Assembly: GCF_035582795.1 (NCBI RefSeq) | Contig: NC_134368.1 | Location: forward strand, 6,881,501 to 6,945,500 | Direction: 5' to 3' | DNA length: 64,000 bases | DNA from: Mycteria americana | Taxonomy: Eukaryota; Chordata; Aves; Ciconiiformes; Ciconiidae | Shown here: piece after piece, positions 54,831 to 64,000 of the stretch | Position numbering within the stretch: position 1 is the stretch's first letter | Layout: every line of letters starts with the position of its first letter | The notes under the pieces: model-generated | Databases searched by the model: none | The model's input: only the letters and a program-made list of their open reading frames with translations | What the model was told of the DNA's origin: nothing | Position numbers and translations under genes: made by a program

Positions 54831-57800
54831 CTCACTGAGCTGGTCCTGCCCTCACTAAACTGTAAAGAAGCAAAAGATAATCTCCTCCTCGAAAACCAAC
54901 ACTCATGTAAGGATTAAAGGAAGGCAAGACTGTCTTTTTTTCAGCAAGGAATTAAGATAGTAAGAAAAGCATCACAGTGTACTGTCTAGATTTACAGCGG
55001 GGTTTTTCAATTTAATTTGTCATTGCCAAATACATTACGTTGGGATTAAACTGTACGGGTTATTAAATACTGATTACAAGAAGACAGTGCACTGTGGCAG
55101 GCAAATAACTTACAAGTTACTGAAATTAAGGCTTTGAAAATGTTTTAAGGGAATTAATGTTTAATTAATGATTTTGATCTATAAGGCATTCCAGTAATAG
55201 CTTCAGTAAGAGATTACACAAACCTGCTAGACATTTGTAAGTAGAAAGGATACTTGCTGTTAATATTTTTTTAATTAATCCTGCATTGGAAGACCACCAT
55301 GAGGAATTTAGAGCTTGGTGTACAATAAAAGGATTGCTTCAGTTAGCAGGCTCTTCACCTTCTGTGGTATTTTTTGCATGATCAAGTTTATGTGCACATA
55401 TTTTTAATAATACAGCATGAATTTTGAATTTAGCGTGATTAAGAATATTCCTAATTCAACACCCCAAGTTAACTTGGATGTTAAACTGCAGGGAGGTTTG
55501 CAGATATGAGATGGTTGGCTTAATAGTCACTTTTTTTCTTCCACTGAATTTCATCTTTCTGCTACTGACTTCCAGAAACAACATAAATCAGCAGCAGCAT
55601 TTAACTTGATTGATGATACTTGATTAACTTGATTAACTTTAACATGATTGATGATTTATGTTAGAAAACTTATCTTACACTAAAAAGTTATTATACAAAG
55701 TCTTTTCTTTTTTCACTAAAAAAGTAGTTTATGTAATTTCTTATAGTCAAACCCAAGTGATTGATCCTTTACTGTTTTGCTTATTGCATTTACCTTGATG
55801 ATCTGATATTATTTTCACAAGGCTGTTCAGTGTAATTAAGTAAGCTTAAAAGACGTTTGTGTCGGTAGCTGTAAAAACACAAACAGGAAAAGTCTACTGA
55901 ACTGAAAACAATAAATACCTGGTATCAGTTTTCCTACAAAGATGATGTTACAAAGACTCTTCTACAGAAAAGTTTTCATTAGGGAATTCCATGGTAATTT
56001 ATAGTGCCCTGTCAGGAGATAAATGCCACGCGAGAATCAAGATATCTAAGCAGCGGATCTGTCAAGTTCTGTAATTGTATAGGGGCTTTTTAACTCTTCT
56101 GATCCTGATGGGTTATGGAGATACGGGGATGATAAAACTCCCGTTAAAGTGACTGGAAGGGGAAATGAATAAACTTTAGAAGTTTTAGGTACAAAAAAAT
56201 GGCAGTTTATAGGTCTTTAAGTTCATCTTCAAGCTGGAACCCATCACCTTTTTGCTGGTACTGAGTAAAATAAAACTGCAAAGAAGTTTTGGAGGATTCA
56301 CAAGGCTTGACAAATCTGAAAAATCATTTTGAAAACGAGGACATCGTTCCTTTTTCTCCTTCTTTCCTGGTGCAGCTGGACCGAAGCCAACGTCACTACA
56401 CAATTTTTGGTTAAATCCACCTCGTTACAAAATGGATCTGGCTTTATGTTTAAAAGATATTAATACTCGTTAAGGCTTACTATTATTCATTACAGCTAAT
56501 TTTTATCACTGGTTATAATATGCATATTTTCTCCTTATGACTTTGGCTATAATCCTTTGGTTTAACACACAAAGCACACATCCTCTGTGCTGCCTGCTTC
56601 ATTATTTTCATCTCTTTTTATGTCACATTTCTCAGAACAATAATTATGTCCGATCATAAATCCCGTCCTACAGTGACCATAATAAAAACCTGACAGACAG
56701 TAACAGTTGCTTTATAACGTGGAACAAGGTGATTCACTTTAACTAAACACTTAATTTCTTTCTACTTAGTTTAATTAATTCAGCTTAATTATTTAACCTA
56801 TTAACCAAAGGTTAATTAAATTGAATCTGAAGCACTCTTACTATATTTATATTGCTTATTTTTTTGGAATGGGACTAGTGTTTCATTACCTCTCTTGCTC
56901 ATTAATTTTAGCGCTGCTGTTGCTCCTTCTTGAAACGTTTGTTTTCTCCAGGGCCAAATTAATCCATAATTCAGCGCTAATGGTAAATCAGTTGTGCATT
57001 ACCCACCGCGCACGGTCCAAAAGGTGACGCCAGGGTTTGCGGGCAGGGGATGGACTGCATCGTCTCACCACGGTTAGCGTCAGGTAACGGGACCCGCTGC
57101 AGGAATGCACCCTAAATAGCCACAACCACCCTGCCTTGGGCTTTAAGAGGACACCTCCTTCCACCTGCTTTTGATATTTTTTTTTTCCAATGCCATCTTC
57201 TAAAAATATGTCCCTGTTCTCCTTCCCAAGCTGCAAGGGAGCAGGGTGGGTTAGACGTGGCAGCCCCCTTTCTAAAGGCTTCTTAAGGCTCTTTTGAAGA
57301 GCACCTTGAAAACTGAAAGCCTAAAGCAAATGCCACAGTGCAAACCAGCCAAGGTGTTAAAATCAAATTCAACAAACTCAAGTCCAAGAGCTGCTGGGAG
57401 CAGCCCACCAGCGTGGCCGCAGCTGAACTGCCCCTACCCAGGGAAGTCATGGGTAGCTGCAGGGTCTGCCCTTATCTGAAGGTCTACCACGGCACGCTCA
57501 CCTATAAACAGTTCTCTCTCCAAAAAACATATATAATGATAATGGTGATAGTCTAGAAAAGCAAGGACCAGGGACTAGAAATACCTCTGCTGCCTGTACA
57601 CTTAATTTTCATCAAACGTGCTCATGGCTAGGCAGCTAAGTGTCAGTGTCAGCAGGCTGTGTTGGTGACAGGGCAGAGCCACGACACGCCAAAGCCACAG
57701 CAGGAGGGGACAGACTCCCTGCACCACATCTAAATGTGCCCCACACATGCTGGCAGACAAAGATGTGGATGGTCAGGACAGGTTAGGGCACCTGGCAGCC

Positions 57801-58844
57801 TCCAAGGGAAAGGACCAGACCTTTCTTTGGAGACCTTTAACTCAAAAATCCATCTACTGACTCTGAAAATCTGAGCTGGGGGAGTTGGCACGAAGCAAAT
57901 CTGCACAAAGCCTCCAGAACTGGTTCAGGCACCAAATTTTCTCCAGCACTTCAGAGATTTTAATTCCATCTCGGTAGTACAGTGAACTCTGCCCAAGACC
58001 CCCACAAAGTCCCACCCCAGCAGCTGCATCTCTTGCAAAAGCACCCACCAGTTCTACCAAGCACCCGGAGAAGCTCAAGAATCAGACCTGCCACCTTCAG
58101 GCTTCGATTTAACAAGCCCCTGCTAAGCACAAAGCTGAATGAGATCACATCTGGTCCAGGGCCAGAAAGTAATGGTGCGGTAATGGTTTTATTGGCTTTT
58201 TGAGAAGGAGCTGTTTGATTTCAGAGAGAGAGAAGAAAGTCAACAGCAACATTCACTCCTGCTAATCTCATTTCCAGAAGTGTGCTGAGAAGGTGCTTGG
58301 GCACAAAGCTTTGCTTGATTGCTCTCTGTTTATCTAGGATTACATTAGGAGCCCAAGACACATCTGAAAACAGCCCGTGGCAAGAACGAGGGTTTTGCAA
58401 ACAGCTTCTGCAGCATCAGGGTTGCAGGAAGAGATATTCCAGTGTTTCCAGCAAGTTGTCAGCTGGATAGCAGCCAGTTTGCCAGTACAAGTGCTTCAGA
58501 ATTAACAGAATAGATGTGCAGGAAGGGGAAAATTTAAAGATGTAAAAAGAGCTCCTTTTTGTAAAAACGATTTAGATGTGCAAGTTCTAGACGTGCAAAT
58601 TTAAGACAGTGACAAAGCAAGCGCTGCAGCTAAACAAGTGTTCATTAGATAATCTGGTTAATTTAAAAGAATGTATTTACCTTAGGCAAAAAAATAAAAT
58701 GCAGAAGGGTGAATTTGGCCTGGGTGAAGGGCCCTTGTAAAGGGAAACTACAGCAGAAGTTAGAGTCCGACGACGATCTGCCCCGCTGTCCACAAAATAG
58801 TTACTTTAAGAACCAAATTACCACCGAATCTGGTATAACAGCTC
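54831..58844. other. Intergenic downstream of RPIA; AT-rich, homeodomain-site-rich stretch
   Basis: No exon is supported. About 54950-57000 is AT-rich with many TTAATTAA/TAATTA cores (for example near 55165, 56770 and 56810) and a small imperfect TTGATTAAC/TTGATGAT repeat at about 55600-55660. This could be a regulatory region, but that is inference from composition only. Confidence 0.45.
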
Positions 58845-59923
58845 TTTATTTCAGTGTCTACAACACAAAGAGAGGGCTTGCATTTTGACACCAGAACCAT
58901 GCAAAGCACCTATACACCGAGAACAAGATACTGAACGAGTGTCTCTCTCCTGCTACATGTGGGAAATTTAGGCAGGAAGACTTGGTTTTCCTGTGCGTTC
59001 TGCTCTATCCTTCCACAAATCAACCAGCTGCGAGGGGTGATAATTAACCTTCATTCCAAATCAAATAATTTGCCACTGAACAGTATTCCACACTGCCCTA
59101 AGCTGCTCAAATACGCTTCTGTAAACTTCATCAAGGACCCAGTTCTGCTCGTGGTTTACAAGGACGAAGTCCCAAACATCTCCAGCTACAGGAACAGACT
59201 TTAATCAGAGGTACTGAATTAACGGAGAGCAGAATTTGGCTCAAAGGATGAAGGTCTCCTCCACAGAGGCCCAGAAAAGGCCCTCAGTAATGTCCCAGAC
59301 GGAGGGATGTAGAGACCACCCTAGGCTCAGAGAATTGTCATGTGCACAGAGGACATCTAGACATCCTGAACTATTAAAAACCAGTGGTATAGAAAAATAA
59401 AAGGCATAAAATACTGAACCAAAAAGGTTCCAAATAAGGCATCAGCAGGTCCCGACTGGATGCGCTCCCATTACGTGCATCACCCTCCCAGCCAGGGTGG
59501 TTAAGAAGGATGCATTAGGATTGTATTTCTGACCTCAATCACTAAGCACTATGAGCAACCAGAAGGGTTCAAGTTCTGTTTGAAAAAAGGAAAAAAAACA
59601 AACCAGAAAACAAACAAGCAATATTCTTTTTGGTAAGTATTTCTTAGAAAATAAAATAAAAACATTAAAGCAATTTGTTTAAATGATTCTTTAAAAAAGA
59701 CAACATTCCTGTAAAGTAAAAATATATATATATCGAAATAGAATATAATTTTTTTGTTGTTTTTAAAAAAAGACATTCAGTATCACATCAGCGGATTCTG
59801 ATCAACTTCCCGTCCGTCTTCTGCAATAACCGCTGCTCATTAAGGCAAAACGTCAGGTTGGCACCATTACAACAGCTGAATCAAACTGGCCGAAGGCGAA
59901 GCAGAGCAGGCAGCGTGCCGATG
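58845..59923 (-). other. RPIA: RPIA 3' UTR with AATAAA signal
   Basis: The minus strand downstream of the TGA has no competing gene and reaches a canonical AATAAA at 58845-58850, implying a 3' UTR of about 1.1 kb. An ATTAAA near 59200 is a possible alternative. The stretch holds an AT dinucleotide run at about 59720-59732 and A/T-rich tracts. No transcript evidence is available. Confidence 0.5.
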
Positions 59924-60021
59924 TCAGCGAGGCTGCTTCTCCCGCACGCTGACCGAGCCGTCCTCCATGCCGAAGTACACCACCTCTGCCATGTCGATGA
60001 AGAGTCCCGTCTCCACCACAC
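59924..60021 (-). CDS. RPIA: Ribose-5-phosphate isomerase A, terminal coding exon
   Basis: RPIA interconverts ribose-5-phosphate and ribulose-5-phosphate in the cytosolic non-oxidative pentose phosphate pathway. Two bases complete a Gly codon after a TTCCCCAG acceptor, then 31 codons and TGA. The residues [19 protein letters not shown] followed by a short REK-containing tail match the C-terminus of vertebrate RPIA. The rest of the gene lies beyond the window: none of the preceding exon motifs (NFILDW, MIPG) was found in the roughly 4 kb upstream, which is mostly a CR1 element. The gene is therefore partial here, although its end is intact. Confidence 0.92.
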
Positions 60022-60742
60022 CTGGGGAACGAGAGGCCACATGCTGGTTAATGCCAGAGCCACCCCAGTGCTGGAATTCTCTGCTCTGACCATGTTTTTG
60101 TTCATTAAAAGGCACTAATGCCTCCGTCAGAGGTTTGGAGAGAGGCGTCCAACCTGGGTGATGTTGCATCAGCCACACAGGGATCCTCCAGGAAGTCTTT
60201 TCCATGAGGCCACCCCAAGAAGAAACTCTCTCCAGAGAGCGAGAAACAACTCCCAAAGCTCCCCCCGACGTTCACACCACCCCAGCCACCACCGTTACAC
60301 TAACACAATCACGAGCGTGGCATTTTCAGCCATCTGATGACCCACAGGAGCAAGAGGAAGCTACACGCAGCCACAGACTTACTCCCTTTGCCTTTAAATG
60401 CATCTAAAAACCTATCCTGTTAGGGAACACCTGGGTAACACTTGTTCAAATGTTAAGACACAGCAGATCTGATGCTACCTCTGCAACTTGTAGCCTGTTT
60501 GCAAATGTACTTTTGGTTGCATTTAATTATGGGGTGCTCCTAACTTCACAGTGATCCACACTCAGAAGCCAGGAAGGTGGAAAGAAATGGAGGACAAGGG
60601 CTACCACAAGCGCAAGGTGGCCAGAGCTCTGCTGTCACCACTGCACTCCAGCTTTAACAGTTCTGCTCATCCACTTTTGGGTAGTGAAGATGCTCTTCTC
60701 CCCTTAGCAAGCCCATTTCTGAGCAGCAAATGGTGCAGAGAC
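60022..60742 (-). other. RPIA: RPIA last intron, non-CR1 part
   Basis: Between the terminal exon acceptor (TTCCCCAG) and the CR1 3' end. No further exon is visible, so the upstream RPIA exon lies beyond the CR1 element and outside the window. Confidence 0.8.
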
Positions 60743-61015
60743 TATAGAATCATAGAATCATTTAGGTTGGAAAAGACCTTTAAGATCATCAAGTCCAACC
60801 ATTAACCTAGCACTGCCAAGTCCACCACTACACCATGTCCCTAAGCACCACATCTACACGTCTTTTAAATACCTCCAGGGATGGTGACTCCACCACTTCC
60901 CCGGGCAGCCTGTTCCAATGCTTGACAAGCCTTTCAGTGAAGAAAGTTTTCCTAATATCCAATCTAAACCTCCCCTGGCACAACTTGAGGCCATTTCCTC
61001 TCATCCTATCACTTG

Positions 61016-63317
61016 TTACCTGGGAGAAGAGACCGACCCCACCTCTCTACACCCTCCTTTCAGGCAGTTGTAGAGAGCGATGAGGTCTCCCCTCAGCCTC
61101 CTTTTCTCCAGGCTAAACAACCCCAGGTCCCTCAGCTGCTCCTCATCAGCCTTGTGCTCCAGACCCTTCACCAGCTCCGTTGCCCTTCTCTGGACACAGT
61201 CCAGCCCCTCAATGTCTCTCTTGGAGTGAGGGGCCCAAAACTGAACACAGCATTCGAGGTGCGGCCTCACCAGTGCCCAGTACAGGGGCACGATCACTGC
61301 CCTAGTCCTGCTGGCCACACTATTTCTCATACAAGCCAGGATGCTGTTGGCCTTCTTGGCCACCTGGGCACACTGCTGGCTCACATTCAGCTGACTATTG
61401 ACCAACACCCCCAGGTCCTTTTCCACCAGGCAGCTTTCCAGCCACTCTTCCCCAAGCCTGTAGCGTTGCATGGGGTTGTTGTGACCCAAGTGCAGGACCT
61501 GGCACTGAGCCTTGTTGAACCTCATACAATTGACCTCAGCCTACTGATCTAGCCTGTCCAGATCCCTCTGCAGAGCCTTGCTCCCCTCAAGCAGATCAAC
61601 ACTCCCGCACAACTTGGTGTCATCTGCAAACTTACTGAGGGTGCACTCCATCCCCTCATCCAGATCATTGATAAAGATATTAAACAGAACTGGCCCCAAC
61701 ACAGAGCCCTGGGGAACACCGCTTGTGACCGGCCGCCAACTGGAGTAAACTCCATTCACCACCACTCTTTGGGCCCGGCCATCCAGTCAGTTCTTTACCC
61801 AGCGAAGAGTACACCCGTCCAAGCCATGAGCAGCCAGTTTCTCCAGGAGAATGCTGTGGGAAACCGTGTCAAAGGCTTTACTAAAGTCTAGGTAGACAAC
61901 ATCCACAGCCTTTCCCTCATCCATGAAGTGGGTCACCTTGTCGTAGAAGGAGATCAGGTTAGTCAAGCAGGACATCAGGTTAGTCAAGCAGGACCTGCCC
62001 TTCATAAACCCATGCTGACTGGGCCTGATCACCTGCTTGTCCTCTATGTGTCATGTGATGGCACTCAAGATGACCTGCTCCATCAGCTTCCACAGCACCA
62101 AGGTCAGGCTGACAGGCCTGTATTTCCCCAGATCCTCCTTCCGGCCCTTCTTGTAGATGGGCGTCACATTTGCTAACTTCCAGTCAACTGGGACCTCCCT
62201 GGTTAGCCAGCACTGCTGGTAAAGGATTGAAAGCAGCTTGGTGAGCACTTCTGCCAGCTCCCTCAGTACCCTTGGGTGGATCCCATCCTGCCCCATAGAC
62301 TTGTGTGTGTCTAAGTGGTGTAGCAGGTCACTAACCATTTCCCTTGGATTATGGGGCCTTCATGCTGCTCCCCGTCCCTGTCTTCCAGATCAGGGGGCTG
62401 GGTACCCACAGAACAACTGGTCTTACTCTTAAAGACTGAGGCAAAGAAGACATTAAGTACCTCAGCCTTTTCCTCAGCCTTTGTCACTATGTTTCCCCCC
62501 GCATCCAATAAAGGATGGAGATTCTCCTTAGTCCTCCTTTTGTTGCTAATGTATTTATAGAAACATTTTTTCTTGTCTTTTACGGCAGGAACCAGATTAA
62601 GTTCTAGTTGGGCTTTGGCCCTTCTAATTTCTCCCTGCATAACCTCACAACATCCTTGTAGTTCTCCTGAGTTGCCTGCTCCTTCTTCCAAAGGTCATAA
62701 ATTCTCCTTTTTTCCCTGAGTTTCAGCCAAAGCTCTCTGTTCTGCCAGGCTGGTCTTCTTCCCTGCTGGCTCATCTTTTGGCATGTGGGGACGGCCTGCT
62801 CCTGCGCCTTTAAGATTTCCTTCCTGAAGAATGTCCAGTCTTCCTGGACTGCTTTGCCCTTCAGGACTGCCTCCCAAGGGACTCTGTCAACCAGGCTCCT
62901 AAACAGGCCAAAGTCTGCCCTCCAGAAGTCCGAGCTAGCAGTTCTGCTGACCCCCCTCCTTACTTCTCCAAGAATCAAAAACTCTACTGTAATTTCATGA
63001 TCGCTATGCCCAAAGACAGCCTCCAACCATCACATCACCCACAAGTCCTTCTCTGTTCACACACAACAGGTCCAGCAGGGCACCTTCCCTAGTCGGCTCC
63101 CTCACCAGCTGTGTCAGGAAGTTATCTATCTTCCACACACTCCAGGAACCTCCCAGACTGTTTCCTCTCTGCTGTATTGAATTTCCAGCAGACATCCGTA
63201 AGTTGAAGTCCCCCACGAGAACAAGGGCTGTGATTGTGAGACTTCTCCCAGCTGCTTATAGAATATTTCATCTGCCTCTTCATCCTGGTTGGGTGGTCTA
63301 TAACAGACTCCCACCAT
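61016..63317 (-). pseudogene. CR1 ORF2 (endonuclease/reverse transcriptase), broken
   Basis: The open pieces fall into several frames: 61016-61525, 61541-61765, 61787-62032, 62051-62338, 62311-62691, 62604-63026, 63004-63216 and 63126-63317. Overlaps between neighbours such as 62604-62691 and 63004-63026 mark frameshifts. Catalytic-type motifs survive locally, but no continuous polyprotein exists. Non-LTR reverse transcriptases of this family mobilise the LINE by target-primed reverse transcription; this copy cannot make the full protein. Confidence 0.9.
61953..61994. repeat. 21-bp tandem duplication within CR1 RT
   Basis: Two exact copies (61953-61973 and 61974-61994) of a unit starting ATCAGGTTAGTC. 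They add seven in-frame residues (LTNLMSCLTNLI repeat) just ahead of the YLDFSKAFD motif. Confidence 0.95.
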
Positions 63318-64000
63318 GCTCTCTGCCTTATTGGCCTTCCCCCTGATTCTTACCCATCAACACTCAACCCTATCGTCACCATCATCAAGCTCTAGACAGT
63401 CAAAACACTCCCTAACATACAGGGCTACCCCACCGCCTCTCCTTCCTTGCCCATCCCTTCTGAAGAGTTTATAGCCATCCATTGCAAGCACTGTAGTTGT
63501 GCGAGTCATCCCACCACGTTTCCACGATGGCAACTATATCATAGTTTTCCTGCTGCACAATGGCTTCCAGCTCCTCCTGTTTGCTGCCCATGCTGCGTGC
63601 ATTGCTGTAGATGCACTTCAGCTGGGCTATTGATCCCACCAGCTTTTTGGGGGAGAAGCCCTAATTCCTACATGACCATTCTCAGGTGCTTCCCTGGGTT
63701 CTAACACATCCATAACCCTTTTGTCTTTGCTGCTGCATGGATCTCCATCCCCTACCTCCACTGAGGCAGCATACTGAAGGACCTCGCTAGCACACTGTCC
63801 CTCAAACACTGGCGAGCTGCCCTCAGGCTTATCTCTAGTGAACCTGGTTTTATCCCTTTCCCCCTTCAAATCTAGTTTAAAGCTCTTTCAATGAGCCCTG
63901 CTAACTCCTGTACAAAGACCCTCTTCCCCCTTTGAGACAGGCGTACCCCGTCTGTCACCAGCAGGCCTGGTGCCATGTTCGACTGACCCGGCTATCTCCA

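Larger units (their letters stand above)
60743..64000 (-). mobile_element. Long CR1 LINE, 3' end intact, continuing past the window
   Basis: The element's 3' end is at 60743 with the CR1 tail repeat (ATTCTATGATTCTATA on the minus strand), followed upstream by the 3' UTR and a decayed ORF2. From C- to N-terminal in plus coordinates: the segment after RT (61016-61525), RT with the FADDTKL catalytic box (61541-61765), RT with VVYLDFSKAFDTVSH (61787-62032), RT fingers with the GQDGIHPRVLRELA and YRPVSL motifs (62051-62338), a linker (62311-63026) and the endonuclease C-terminal part with GDFN and SDHE-type motifs (62950-63317). Frame changes and stops make it a pseudogene. It lies in the last RPIA intron in the same orientation as RPIA. 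Confidence 0.95.

Noticed and set aside
36621-58844. Expected neighbours of SUCLG1 or RPIA in mammals (DNAH6, EIF2AK3, FOXI3)
   Set aside because: I looked for dynein, kinase and forkhead motifs in the open frames and found none; the genes are not in this window.
61013-61552. 179-codon plus-strand frame opposite the CR1 ORF2
   Set aside because: It is the antisense of the well-supported CR1 protein frame.

Overview
The window is vertebrate, and specifically avian, nuclear DNA. Spliced genes with GT/AG junctions, a CpG-island promoter, a CR1 LINE ending in the octamer-type 3' tail, and several TG...CA endogenous-retrovirus solo LTRs of a type common in bird genomes all point to a bird, probably one outside the galliforms (inference). 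There are no bacterial-style operons, CRISPR arrays or phage modules, and most of the sequence is intergenic or intronic.

Layout. 1-20.5 kb: intergenic DNA with three copies of one LTR family (1054-1662 minus, 5929-6498 plus, 14048-14614 minus), each with an exact or nearly exact 5-bp target duplication. 20.5-36.6 kb: SUCLG1, the alpha subunit of mitochondrial succinate-CoA ligase, complete on the minus strand. All nine coding exons can be placed with matching splice phases; they sum to 996 nt and encode 331 residues. Its first exon lies in a CpG island (about 35.7-36.6 kb) with NF-Y, ETS and ZNF143-type motifs. A truncated fourth LTR copy lies in intron 1. A plus-strand exon-like segment (20179-20370) faces the SUCLG1 3' end. 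36.6-58.8 kb: intergenic DNA holding a candidate minus-strand terminal exon near 43.2-43.7 kb, a 618-nt pure purine microsatellite (48832-49449) and an unrelated 906-bp solo LTR (52854-53759) with an exact 5-bp target duplication. 58.8-64 kb: the 3' end of RPIA (ribose-5-phosphate isomerase A) on the minus strand, with its terminal coding exon at 59924-60021 and a roughly 1.1-kb 3' UTR. The upstream intron is occupied by a long 5'-extending CR1 LINE (60743 to the window end) in the same orientation as RPIA.

The two recognised genes are housekeeping metabolic enzymes: SUCLG1 in the TCA cycle (mitochondrial matrix) and RPIA in the pentose phosphate pathway (cytosol). They are transcribed in the same direction, RPIA upstream of SUCLG1, about 22.5 kb apart between the RPIA poly(A) signal and the SUCLG1 start codon. 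No new multi-gene system is visible. The items most worth a second look are the two unassigned exon-like segments, the LTR insertions with a retained CRE-TATA core, the purine tract and the SUCLG1-RPIA linkage.
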